Positions 8,493 through 16,191 of a DNA stretch of 24,267 nucleotides are shown here, one piece after another (positions within the stretch are counted from its first letter, which is position 1; every line of letters begins with the position of its first letter). The position numbers and the translations under genes were made by a program. The DNA comes from Clostridiales bacterium (GTDB lineage: Bacteria > Bacillota > Clostridia > Oscillospirales > CAG-272): contig DXYE01000034.1 in assembly GCA_019415985.1 (NCBI GenBank), positions 1 to 24,267 of the forward strand. The letters are read 5' to 3'. The notes beneath the pieces are model-generated. The model worked only from the letters and a program-made list of their open reading frames with translations. It was not told the origin of the DNA and did not search any database.

Positions 8493-8666
8493 ATTTGTGG
8501 AATTATTTGTCTCGATAATTGACCATCAAATAAGTTCACTCCCCACTGCATCTGTTCACTATCGTTAACGGGGTGGCGTATTCATCGTTACATCTTCAAA
8601 AGTGAGGAAATCTCGACATTATCGGAAGAGACAAATTGAATTCGTGCTCAATTGTTCTCCACAAAT
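8493..8666. repeat. Long imperfect inverted repeat
   Basis: Two arm pairs are nested in the same order: ATTTGTGGA (8493-8501) with TCCACAAAT (8658-8666), and ATTTGTCTC (8505-8513) with GAGACAAAT (8628-8636), with a further GATAAT/ATTATC match inside (8514-8519 and 8618-8623). The right arm carries extra bases. It might be the relic of a small non-autonomous element or an inverted duplication in decaying DNA. Confidence 0.4.
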
Positions 8667-8823
8667 TCAAGGATGTTATCCGCGCCACAGTTTAATGCAT
8701 TACAAAGCAGGAGCGAGCAAAGCGATGCAGTGGTGAAACTCCGGGGCAGGAACGGCATTCGGGGAAAGCGGCAAAAATGGAGTGCTACTAATTTTTATTC
8801 ATAGACATTAATTCAAAGGAGGT

Positions 8824-9199
8824 GTCAGCAATAGTCATCAGAATTACACCGAAACGATAAACGCCCTCATCAAAAAGCTCTGCTGCAATTATGTGAACGG
8901 TAACTGTCTTTTTGCTGGGTGATGACGAAGAACATGCCTGCGTCCAGTGTATCGGCATCTACTGCAACTATTTCAAAAATGAAGTTCTCCCCGCTGAGAC
9001 AAATTTACTCGCTAAGATTATGCAGCCGACAAGCAAAAAGCGATGCCAAATCTGCAAGGCGTACTTTGTACCAAAGGCAAACAATCAGCGATATTGCCCG
9101 GACCGCGCGGCGGCCATTCAAAAACGGAAGAAAGCAGCCGAATGCCAGCGCAGGAAACGGACGGCTCATTCTCAGTCAGATTTCAGGACAGAATCCTGA
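8824..9199 (+). pseudogene. Cysteine-rich VLP protein relic (conjugative element)
   Basis: The remains of a Cys_rich_VLP-type protein (PF14194), common in conjugative elements of gut Firmicutes. A strong ribosome site, AAAGGAGGTG, lies upstream, but the expected start codon before SNSHQNYTETINALIKKLCC reads GTC. The frame runs through NYVNGNCLF and stops at TGA 8920-8922. A frame shifted by one base continues from about 8912 with LGDDEEHACVQCIGIYCNYF, then LPAETNLLAKIMQPTSKKRC, FVPKANNQRYCPD and a basic tail to the stop at 9199. The Cys pairs of the second half resemble a zinc knuckle. So the gene has a lost start and at least one frameshift. The 3' part alone (8912-9199) would be a 95-residue frame, but the missing N-terminus makes it unlikely to be functional. 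Confidence 0.75.
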
Positions 9200-9321
9200 T
9201 GAGTGTTATTGTTCTGTCCAAATGTGGACAGAAACAGTCTGCTCACTAAGATAGTGCAGAAAATTCAGAGCGTTTCAGAAAAGCAGGAAAAACAAGTCTT
9301 TCTGTCACGCTTTTTGTGGCT

Positions 9322-9621
9322 GTAAAGTCCCATAAACCTCTGCACCGCTATATCCGCCTTACCTACTTAATTCCCAAACTGCCTTTTAATGGTGGATGAG
9401 GGTAAAATCGCTCTCACTCCGACGGTGGAACTGTCAAATTTAAACGAGCAGGAACAGTAGGCTTTGCTGAACGAAATCGAATATACGGACGCTACTCCTT
9501 CTCTTTCGCAGGCGCAGAGATTAAGAGAGTTTTCAAAGCAAGGAAGCTTAAATGCTGATGTCATCTATGCCGTGATGCGCACGGAAAAAGCAAATCAGAA
9601 GGAACAGATACGCTTTCCTAG
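9322..9621 (+). pseudogene. ParB-like partition protein relic
   Basis: The C-terminal half of a ParB/Spo0J-type partition protein of the kind carried by Firmicute conjugative elements. One frame (9322 to about 9385) gives HRYIRLTYLIPKL, a good match to the DNA-binding helix region. A second frame from about 9389 gives MVDEGKIALTPTVELSNLNE, is cut by an in-frame TAG at 9458-9460, and goes on with ALLNEIEYTDATPSLSQAQR, LREFSKQGSLNADVIYAVM and EKANQKEQIRFP. Homology appears to end near 9615, where an unrelated GC-rich ABC transporter fragment begins. Damage: one frameshift, one nonsense codon, no N-terminal half in place. The family call rests on this ordered motif series. Confidence 0.7.
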
Positions 9622-10541
9622 TACCTCACCGCGGCGAGATCGTTCTCCAATTCAATAATTGGTATTTCGTGGAGCTATTCGAACCTCCTTATCCAGTCCG
9701 CGTGGTATCTTAAAGAGTACCGTCACTGCCTCGATATCGCGAAGAAGGCGGAGGACGAGGGCGGTCACACGCATATCGAAATCGGCGAGAACGCCGAGAT
9801 CGAGTTCCGAGACGTGTCGTTCATGTACCCGAACACCGACCGAATGATTCTCGAGCATATCAACATTATTATTAAGCACGGCGCGGTGCTCTTCATCGTC
9901 GGCGTGAACGGTGCGGGGAAGACGACATTCGTCAAGCTGCTGTCCGCCTGTATGAACCGACATCCGGCGAGATTCTCGTAAACGGCATCCCGGTGAAGGA
10001 CGTGCCGCTTACCGAATATTATAGTCTTCTCGGCGTGGTATTTCAGGATTTCTCACTGTTCTCGTTCTCGGTCAAGGAAAACATATCGATGAACACTACG
10101 GCGGACGAGGAAAAGCTTCGCGAGAGCATACGCAAAACAGAGCTTGAAGAGCGCGTGAAAACTCTGCCGAACGGTGTGGACACGTACATCTACAAGGAAT
10201 TTGACCCCGACGGGATTGAGCTTTCCGGCGGCGCGGGGCAGAAGCTTGCCATTGCCCGTGCGATATACCGCAGTGCGCCGATCGTCGTATTCGATGAGCC
10301 GACAAGCGCGCTTGATCCGATCGCGGAATACGACATCTACCGCACTTTCCACGATCTTGCGGAAAAGCGCACCGCGATTTATATATCGCACAGACTTTCA
10401 TCCACCAGATTCACCGATCACACCGCCGTGTTCGCCGGCGGCACAATCGCGGAATACGGCACACACGAGGAGCTTATGAAGATCGACGGCGGCGTGTACA
10501 GGGAGCTATTTGAGATGCAGGCGCAGTATTATCAGGAGTGA
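9622..10541 (+). pseudogene. ABC exporter relic (permease end plus ATPase)
   Basis: The C-terminal part of an exporter with fused membrane and ATPase domains, of the multidrug/peptide export type. The first frame (9622-9981) holds the end of the membrane domain (QSAWYLKEYRHC), the linker, IEFRDVSFMYPN, and Walker A GVNGAGKTT, then fails. A single-base loss at about 9943-9948 (consistent with TCCCGCCTG becoming TCCGCCTG) shifts the frame, and YEPTSGEILVNG continues in the new frame. This frame supplies the Q-loop VVFQDFSLFS, a signature LSGGAGQKLAIARA, Walker B IVVFDEPTSALD and the H-loop YISHRLSS, ending at TGA 10541. Walker A is thus separated from the rest by the frameshift and about 300 residues of permease are missing. 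Sampled composition (about 58% GC) is clearly above the flanking sequence, which suggests a separate origin. The open 3' part (9993-10541) could be mistaken for an intact ATPase. Confidence 0.8.
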
Positions 10542-10567
10542 AAAGCAAATAACAAGGAGTTAATAAA

Positions 10568-11040
10568 ATGAACGAAGTAAGGCTATCGATATCATACAAT
10601 ACCCCATATTCAACTGACTGTCGCGTGGGAATGAAGCTTGCTGTTGTCCAATTTCTCCACACGCTGATGCCTGAATGGCTACACATTTAGAGTTTTTATG
10701 GATCAAAACTTGGATGTCAGGGTTGAGAATGAATTAACTGAAATGCATATGGACAATTTAAACGATATTCTACTTAATAAATTCAATAAACATATGGGAG
10801 ATTCCTGCGGATAAAGTTATTGTCATTATTATAAAAGCAATTAATCATAAAGAATATTTAATGGTTGATTGGTATTGGTCTGACTAATGGTTGGATACCG
10901 AACAAAATGAAATAAGATCAACAATTATATATGGTTATAACATCGAAAATAAGACGATTTATGCTTTATCAATGCGGGATAAAAAATTTTGCGAATATGA
11001 ACTCACTTTTGAATTGTATCAGGCGTTATCATATCATACG
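10568..11040 (+). pseudogene. Decayed gene behind the ABC exporter, family uncertain
   Basis: A good ribosome site (AAGGAG, 9 bases before ATG 10568) starts MNEVRLSISYNTPYSTDCRV and so on, which ends at a TAG after 40 codons. A second frame (about 10665-10790) reads NGYTFRVFMDQNLDVRVENE then NDILLNKFNKH. A third frame from about 10790 reads EIPADKVIVIIIKAINHKEY, then VDWYWSD, an in-frame TAA at 10885-10887, and WLDTEQNEIRSTIIYGYNIE, NKTIYALSMRDKKFCEYELTF. The pieces fit one protein of about 155 residues or more, in three frames with one nonsense codon, cut off near the integrase relic. The pattern of a DWYW segment followed by IYGYN-type and FCEY-type strands reminds me of BtrH/C39-like proteins encoded beside peptide exporters, but this is a weak resemblance. 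The first 40 codons could alternatively be a separate small peptide. Confidence 0.5.
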
Positions 11041-11661
11041 GTTTTTGGCAGTTCAGAAACAACTGAGGTGCGTCAACCTTCGGACGAGACTCTAAAATGT
11101 ATTCGGCAATTGCATTACCAAACTCCGCTGACAAAGGCAAAGTCAACGGTATTCCGGTTTTCTGCTGTACAAAGCGGATTTTCTTCTGCCGCCAATTAAT
11201 GTCGCGACGCTTCAAGTAATATCAACAGAACGGAACTCGGCTTTCGCCATAATTAAAATCATAGCGTAATCACGTTTGCCAATCGCAGCATCTCTATTTA
11301 CAGCGCCAAGAATACCGGTGACTTCATCGTTTGTGAAGCCATATTGGACTCTATGACGTTTCGAAATCTTCTGCGGAACAGCTGCGCTGAAATCAGCTGC
11401 TGTTTCTCCGATTCTGTTAAGAAATGATTGTCTTATCGTTCCGAGTGTACGGAGAAGTCCACCGTTGTAAAAGGCTGCAAACAAAGTAATGCCTTCGTTT
11501 ATCGCCTGATATGAAAATTGATACAGTTCTTTATGGCCCTGCTGTTCTAAGAAAAACAGATAAACTCTGATAGAGCTGATTTTTCCCTCTAAAGAATTTT
11601 TCGATATGCAGTAAAATTCTTTATGTCTTTCCTGATACAAATCCAACTTTGATTGAAACAC
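11003..11661 (-). pseudogene. Tyrosine recombinase (integrase) relic
   Basis: A phage/XerD-type integrase in two frames on the minus strand. The first (11661 down to 11212) gives the N-terminal SAM-like region and the start of the catalytic domain, with KRHRVQYGFTNDEVTGIL and KRDYAMILIMAKAEFRSVDI; the Arg in FRS is in the position of the first catalytic arginine. After a short deletion and frameshift at about 11212-11215 the second frame gives MKRRDINWRQKKIRFVQQKT and GIPLTLPLSAE up to ITPDTIQK at 11003. The following H-x-x-R box, His/Trp and the catalytic tyrosine are absent, so it cannot recombine. It runs head-on toward the decayed gene at 10568 and its 3' end shares sequence with that gene's end, so the break lies near 11040. 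Confidence 0.78.
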
Positions 11662-12012
11662 TATCCCGATGGGATGTCTTCCACATGGTAGGAATTTATG
11701 ATATTCATACCATGACGAAAAAAGTAAAACGACGCATAGCAGAACATATCGGCGTTATGAGATACGATGACAGTGCCTTTAAAGTTTTTGAGCAAGTCCG
11801 CATTGTTTCTTCCTTATGGTTTGCAAGCCAAAACAAGACAGGAGCAAATTCCACATAAGATGTATGGCTTAATTTGTTTGTTGGTAAATCCCAAATGTTT
11901 TGCCTCTAACACGATACTATTCACGATGCTATAGATTGATTTTTTTCTTCAGGTAAGCTGTAAGCTGAGAGCTTTGCTTCGACTTCCGTATTGATTTCCT
12001 TGCAGTACTTGT
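11662..12012. other. 351-base stretch of unrecognised debris
   Basis: It lies between the integrase and serine recombinase relics. On the plus strand a frame from TTG 11649 to 11858 reads through HMVGIYDIHTMTKKVKRRIA and YDDSAFKVFEQVR; on the minus strand other partly open frames exist (for example SIVLEAKHLGFTNKQIKPY). None has a ribosome site or a family I recognise, so no gene is called. Confidence 0.4.
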
Positions 12013-12330
12013 TTGTATTTGCTTGAAAAGGTAAAAGAGGAAGAAAAGCAGTTATCCGAGATGGAACAGAAGTCGGTAGATATGCGGCTGTTTTTGCAGG
12101 GACTGCGGGATTTTACCGAAATGAAAGATCTTACGCCGACGATTTTCAACAAGCTAATCCAGCGCAATGAATTACACAATTCCGAAAAGAAGTACGCGCA
12201 CAAATCGGTGAAGGTAGACATTTATTATACGGCGGTGGGGCGTATCAGCCGGCCAGATGAGCAGGAAATACGGCAGTTGGCGGAGCAGATACGCAGCACG
12301 TCGCAAATCGTCAAGCCTCTCACCGCATAA
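12013..12330 (+). pseudogene. Large serine recombinase, C-terminal relic
   Basis: About 105 codons matching the end of a large serine recombinase of the DUF4368 type: a coiled-coil part (LEKVKEEEKQLSEMEQKS), the RLFLQGLRDFTEMKDLTPTI segment, FNKLIQRNELHNSEKK, and a VKVDIYYTAVG strand, then a polar tail ending in VKPLTA and TAA. The catalytic resolvase domain, the recombinase domain and the zinc ribbon, together roughly 400 residues in this family, are missing. Sequence just upstream (11950-12012) does not continue the reading frame. It marks the right end of a lost integrative element. The family call is good, function lost. Confidence 0.72.
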
Positions 12331-12335
12331 AAATC

Positions 12336-12365
12336 GGTGTAACCCATTTAAAAACGAGTTACACC
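12336..12365 (+). terminator. Hairpin behind the recombinase relic
   Basis: GGTGTAAC (12336-12343) pairs perfectly with GTTACACC (12358-12365) around a 14-base loop, starting 5 bases after the recombinase stop. There is no real T-run after it, so a terminator role is weak; it could also be part of an old recombination site at the element's edge. Confidence 0.35.
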
Positions 12366-12425
12366 ATCTTCCTATATCTTTACTGCCTTATTCGCACAGA
12401 GCATTATACGCAGGGATCGATAAAC

Positions 12426-12464
12426 AAGCCGAATGCATTCACAGCTTAGGCAACAATCCGGCTT
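12426..12464 (-). terminator. Possible terminator of the LysM-GH18 gene
   Basis: AAGCCG (12426-12431) is inverted as CGGCTT (12459-12464), with one further base pair possible around a bulge. On the minus strand it follows the stop of the LysM-GH18 gene by 12 bases and continues GTTTAT; on the plus strand it is followed by TTC. The stem is short, so this is a modest call. Confidence 0.4.
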
Positions 12465-12476
12465 TTCACGTTTATA

Positions 12477-13760
12477 TCATAAAACTTTTAAAATATTATA
12501 TTCACCGTTCAATACCAGCCAGCTTTGGGGAAAATATTTCATAATATTCCACCAGCTCACGCCGTACAGTGATCTGTCATGTGCCAAATTTAATTTTGCC
12601 TGAACGCTTCTCGCGTCTTCGAACCAAACCACGTGTTCTACACTATCATTTGCCGTATATGTAAAGTACGGTGTCTGTGCTGTTTCATCAAACTGAATAA
12701 CACTTGATGTTTCCGCTGCCAATGCAACGGCATCGACATTCGACAGTGATTGTGCTTTTGATTCTCCCTGAACGAAAGGAAGCGCCCAGTTATATCCGTA
12801 ATTTGGCATACCCATATATATTTTTTCACTTGGAATTACCGTAAGGGCATAATCTACAACGCGCGTCACCATGTTGATCGGTGCCACGGCCATTGGCGGA
12901 CCGTAAGTATAACCCCACTCATAAGTCATAAGCAGCACGCGGTTGGCGGCCGCTCCGATTGCCGCATAATCATGGGCTTCATACAAAAGACCTGGCTGGT
13001 CTGCGGAGGTTTTGGGAGCCAATGCTACGATAACCTCGTATCCATTCTGGTTCATCCTTGTCGTTGTTTTCTGAATGAATGCCGTATATAAATCTTTTTC
13101 GTTTCGATAAAAATATTCAAAATCGATATCCAAGGCATAATAATTTTTTTGCTCCATAACCTCCAGCAATTGGTCGATTAATTTGTCCTGCATGGCCGGA
13201 TCGTTTAAAAGTATGCTGGACAGTTCATTGCTGAAGGTCCCCTCCTCTGACAATGTGGATATCAAAAGAATGGGAGCCACACCGTATGAACGAGCTATTT
13301 CTACAATCTCTGTGTCGTCCGGCTCAATCAGATTTCCTTCTCTGGTAAAACCGTATGAAAAAACCGTCATGGATGTAAGATATGGGAGCGTACGACGCAG
13401 AACATCTCTGTCGATAAAAGGATAAGTATATCCGTTTACTGCAAGGGTACCGATTTTGGGTGAGGCAAAGGAAATGACAATCGTATCACCGGGTACTATA
13501 CGCGGCTGACCCATTAAAAATGGATTGTTCTGATACAATGCAGTGACCGTGGTCCCATACCTTGCTGCAATGGAATATAGGGTATCGCCGCCTGCAACCG
13601 TATGAATTACGGCCGGAAGATTTACCACGATTGTCTGTCCGGGAACCAACGGCTGTGCCAGATTCAAATCATTTGTTCTTGCCAAGTAATTTGCGGAGAT
13701 GCCGAAATATCGACCGATACTTTCCAGTGTATCCCCGCTCTGTACTACATATATGGTCAT
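12477..13760 (-). CDS. LysM-LysM-GH18 protein, spore YaaH type
   Basis: A 427-residue cell-wall-binding glycoside hydrolase related to the spore germination proteins YaaH/SleL. Two LysM modules (about residues 2-46, beginning TIYVVQSGDTLESIGRYFGI, and about 50-94, beginning HTVAGGDTLYSIAARYG) are followed by a GH18 barrel (about 105-425). The DxDxE catalytic motif is present as Asp211-Ile-Asp213-Phe-Glu215, with Glu215 the expected acid/base. Family members cut cortex peptidoglycan or bind it in spores; there is no signal peptide, which fits synthesis inside the mother cell. ATG 13760 was chosen because AGGAGG lies 6 bases upstream and the protein starts directly with LysM. The frame stays open for 111 more codons upstream, but that part has no family resemblance. 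Confidence 0.88.
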   Translation of the reverse strand: MTIYVVQSGDTLESIGRYFGISANYLARTNDLNLAQPLVPGQTIVVNLPAVIHTVAGGDTLYSIAARYGTTVTALYQNNPFLMGQPRIVPGDTIVISFASPKIGTLAVNGYTYPFIDRDVLRRTLPYLTSMTVFSYGFTREGNLIEPDDTEIVEIARSYGVAPILLISTLSEEGTFSNELSSILLNDPAMQDKLIDQLLEVMEQKNYYALDIDFEYFYRNEKDLYTAFIQKTTTRMNQNGYEVIVALAPKTSADQPGLLYEAHDYAAIGAAANRVLLMTYEWGYTYGPPMAVAPINMVTRVVDYALTVIPSEKIYMGMPNYGYNWALPFVQGESKAQSLSNVDAVALAAETSSVIQFDETAQTPYFTYTANDSVEHVVWFEDARSVQAKLNLAHDRSLYGVSWWNIMKYFPQSWLVLNGEYNILKVL

Positions 13761-14133
13761 TTTGTCCTCCTGTAAATCATAATCGTTTATTACAGGATAT
13801 GTCGCTGAGCGCTTTTTTGATTTATTTTCCGGACTGTAATCATAGAAAATCCTGTAATGGCAGCGTGCCTGACCTCTATTATGGTTTGCTTGTATTTTTG
13901 TGGAATATCTGTGGTCGGTCCGAAGTTCCAAGGCGTCAAAGGATCCACCTGCATTTGCAGGAGACTGTTCGAATATAAAAGGTCTCTTCTTATCAAAAAA
14001 ACAACTGTGCTGCCCAGCATGATTTGCTTTAACAGCACAGTTCTTCTTTAAAAGGGAACCCAGTATGTCCTGAAATTTACAATTTCGGACCATACAACAT
14101 ACCTGATATGAAAATCAAAGCAGTTTTATGTTA
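13761..14133. other. 373-base intergenic region
   Basis: The upstream region of the LysM-GH18 gene (minus strand), also holding the terminator of the sugar operon (listed separately). The minus-strand frame through it is open but protein-unlike. No clear sigma-A promoter for the LysM-GH18 gene was found, which would be compatible with a sporulation sigma factor, but I saw no convincing sigma-E/G site either. Confidence 0.4.
13992..14040 (-). terminator. Terminator of the sugar operon
   Basis: On the minus strand an 8-base perfect stem (CTGTGCTG at 14005-14012 with CAGCACAG at 14033-14040) is followed by TTGTTTTTTTGATA. It lies about 95 bases after the stop of the TIM-barrel gene, in the right orientation to end the Gfo/TIM-barrel operon. 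The other side also has a short T-rich run, so it may work in both directions. Confidence 0.65.
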
Positions 14134-14856
14134 TCAATTGTTTTCAAGCGATTTTAAGTATTCGAAGCAGGCCGCCACTTCGGTAATGTTATCCGGCTGC
14201 GTTTCGCTTTCAACAACTATGGTTATTCCCATAGCTCTGGCTTTGTTCCATACGTCTTTTACCGGTGCCGTACCGCGGCCCAGCGGAAGTCCGTGTCCTT
14301 CGGCATCTCCGTCCTTGATATGAATGAAACGTACACGAGAGCCTAAACGGTCCAGGAGCGCAATAGGATCAACTTTCGCCATGTATGCCCAATAGGTATC
14401 AACCTCAAAATCGAGATTGGTCCAGTGCTCGAGTTCTCCGTAATACTGACGGCCGTCTTTCTGTACTTCCAATTCCCCTGCGTGATTATGATAGGAAAGG
14501 CGAATGCCCTCTGAGGCGAGTTTTGGCTGATATTTACCGACAATATCTAAAAATTCCTTCATTCCCTCTGCAGATCCCAGATTGGCGCAGGGGATAATTA
14601 TTTCATGATTGCCTATGGTTTTGTGATAAGCTACCAGCGCGTCAAAATCGTCAAGGAATTCATAGTAAGAGGTGTGGGTGCTGCATACTTCAAGGCCGTA
14701 TTGATCCAGAAGTTCCCGAATTTCTTTTGCGCTGCGTCCAAAGAAACCGCAGAATTCAACGTAGCGGTAGCCGATTTCACTGACCGCCCGAAGCGTAGCC
14801 TCTACATCCTGCGCCATCATGTCTCTGACACTGTATAACTGTAATCCGTAATCCAT
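14134..14856 (-). CDS. Sugar phosphate isomerase/epimerase-like TIM barrel
   Basis: A 240-residue protein of the xylose-isomerase-like TIM-barrel superfamily (IolE/IolI/hydroxypyruvate-isomerase type, PF01261). Expected barrel landmarks are the start YGLQLYSVRD, a YHNH strand end at 122-125, FEVDTYW with Asp153, IHIKDGD with His179 and Asp182, and VESE with Glu216, several of which would bind a divalent metal. The exact substrate cannot be read from sequence; keto-inositols, keto-sugars or hydroxypyruvate are all seen in the family. The start has GGAGG 5 bases upstream. It lies 133 bases downstream of the Gfo/Idh/MocA oxidoreductase on the same strand, so the two likely oxidise and isomerise the same sugar or inositol-like compound. 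Confidence 0.85.
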   Translation of the reverse strand: MDYGLQLYSVRDMMAQDVEATLRAVSEIGYRYVEFCGFFGRSAKEIRELLDQYGLEVCSTHTSYYEFLDDFDALVAYHKTIGNHEIIIPCANLGSAEGMKEFLDIVGKYQPKLASEGIRLSYHNHAGELEVQKDGRQYYGELEHWTNLDFEVDTYWAYMAKVDPIALLDRLGSRVRFIHIKDGDAEGHGLPLGRGTAPVKDVWNKARAMGITIVVESETQPDNITEVAACFEYLKSLENN

Positions 14857-14989
14857 AAAACCTCCAACATATAAACAAATATAACTGATTAATTAATCTA
14901 AAACGGACTGCATATAAAATTTTCAACAAGATATACGCCGCATTGCCGTCGTTTTGGGGTATAAGAATAACTTATTAAGCAAGGCGCGC

Positions 14990-16081
14990 TTAAATTTCCG
15001 GAATGATGATATCGATTTCCTTTTTCTGTTCCGCACTGCGGATGATACCGTCGATAATCGCTTGATTATACAGGATCTGAGAAGTAGGAACAGGAGAAGC
15101 TGTTCCGTCGCGGCAAGCATCCAGGAAAGAACGAACTTTCAAATAGAACACATCATGTGCACCGTTATTGAGTACAGGAATAACGGTCTGTGTAGGCACA
15201 CCAGCAACGTCATGGTATAACGTCATCGGTCCGCCGACTGAACCGTTCCAGCAATCTGTAGAGGGAATGCGAAGCGCCCCTTCGGTTCCGAGCAGGAGCG
15301 TATCGCCAGGGGTGTCTGCATGCATCGCCCATGAAATACGGAAATCGAGTATAACGCCTCCCTCAAGACGAATGAAAGCGGCCGCGAAATCTTCTACATT
15401 AAAACGCGCTGCGTCCGCAGGGTTGTTGTATTTCGGATTCGGTCCGAAGAAACTGGATGTGTATCCGCTGACGGTCAACGGCTTCGGGTAACCGATTGCA
15501 TTTAAAACCATGTCGAGAGAGTAGCAGCCAATATCGCCCATAGCGCCGATTCCGGCGGTTCTCTTTTCAATGAATGTACCATTCGGAACACCGCGCCGGC
15601 GTCCGCCGCCGGTCTGAATATAATAGATATTACCCAATTCACCGGACTCGACGATGCTTTTAATCATTCGCATATTGACATCAAAACGGGGCTGAAATCC
15701 TACGGATAAAATTTTTCCGCTCTTTTTTTCGGCGCGCATCATCTCGACGGCCTCTTCAGTGGTCACACACATGGGCTTTTCCAAAAGTACATTGATACCT
15801 GCATTCAGAGCTGCAATGGTACACGCGGCATGTGTCGAGTTATAAGTACAGATGCTGACGGCATCCAGCCTTTCGTTCGCAATCAATTCCTCATGGGATT
15901 CATAGCATCTGACGCCTTCTACGCCATATGCCTTGAAAAAGGCCTCTGCCTTGCCCGGAATCAGGTCCGCTCCGGCAACCAACTCCACATCAGGCATCTG
16001 CAAATAGCTGTTTATGTGGGCATTGGCAATACCACCCGTTCCGATAATGCCTACGCGGAGCTTTTTACTATTGTTCTCCAT
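14990..16081 (-). CDS. Gfo/Idh/MocA-family oxidoreductase
   Basis: A 363-residue NAD(P)-dependent sugar or inositol dehydrogenase-like enzyme. The Rossmann nucleotide loop is GIIGTGGIANAH (residues 11-22), the conserved EKP is at 101-103 (LLEKPMCVT), and the C-terminal alpha/beta domain follows from about residue 130. In the substrate-site motif, usually D-x-G-x-H-x-x-D, the sequence is DIGCYSLD at 183-190: Asp183 and Asp190 are kept, but the usual catalytic histidine position is Tyr187. Such His-to-Tyr replacement occurs in some subfamilies and may change the reaction. AAAGGAG lies 7 bases before the start. It is the first gene of a two-gene operon with the TIM-barrel protein, under a LacI/CcpA-type operator. 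The stem TTAAGC/GCTTAA at 14975-14993 overlaps its last codon. Confidence 0.88.
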   Translation of the reverse strand: MENNSKKLRVGIIGTGGIANAHINSYLQMPDVELVAGADLIPGKAEAFFKAYGVEGVRCYESHEELIANERLDAVSICTYNSTHAACTIAALNAGINVLLEKPMCVTTEEAVEMMRAEKKSGKILSVGFQPRFDVNMRMIKSIVESGELGNIYYIQTGGGRRRGVPNGTFIEKRTAGIGAMGDIGCYSLDMVLNAIGYPKPLTVSGYTSSFFGPNPKYNNPADAARFNVEDFAAAFIRLEGGVILDFRISWAMHADTPGDTLLLGTEGALRIPSTDCWNGSVGGPMTLYHDVAGVPTQTVIPVLNNGAHDVFYLKVRSFLDACRDGTASPVPTSQILYNQAIIDGIIRSAEQKKEIDIIIPEI

Positions 16082-16156
16082 AATCTTCTCCTTTGACTGT
16101 TAAAAATCATGATAGGCTTTGATACCTTAATTACATCGGTACCGGCATAATACTCC

Positions 16157-16170
16157 TGCAAACGCTTACC
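16157..16170 (-). promoter_or_regulatory. LacI/CcpA-type operator
   Basis: TGCAAACGCTTACC (plus strand) matches the catabolite-responsive element consensus TGNAANCGNTNNCA at every fixed position except the last. It lies 76-89 bases before the oxidoreductase start codon, a place suited to control of the sugar operon by CcpA or a dedicated LacI-family regulator. No regulator gene is in the window. Confidence 0.5.
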
Positions 16171-16191
16171 GCTGCTTTTGTTATGTATGTG

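Larger units (their letters stand above)
7913..8820. other. 908-base stretch without an intact gene
   Basis: No convincing intact gene was found. It holds a probable terminator, two sets of inverted repeats (listed separately), and probable coding debris. On the minus strand between about 8700 and 8460 one frame reads ALNCGADNILEFVENN, a stop, then ARIQFVSSDNVEISSLLKM, and after two more stops HPVNDSEQMQWGVNLFDGQL and so on to a stop near 8460. That composition looks protein-like, but I cannot name the family. The last 150 bases before the Cys-rich VLP relic are also open in stretches on the plus strand. It is probably the eroded left flank of the mobile-element graveyard. Confidence 0.5.

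Noticed and set aside
9993..10541. Intact stand-alone ABC ATPase
   Set aside because: It starts after Walker A, which lies in the other frame upstream, so it is the 3' part of a frameshifted exporter.
11649..11858. 69-codon frame between the two recombinase relics
   Set aside because: TTG start without ribosome site, sits among decayed fragments, no recognised family; described only as debris.
12477..14093. 538-residue version of the LysM-GH18 protein
   Set aside because: The extra 111 N-terminal codons lack family character, and AGGAGG marks ATG 13760 as the start.
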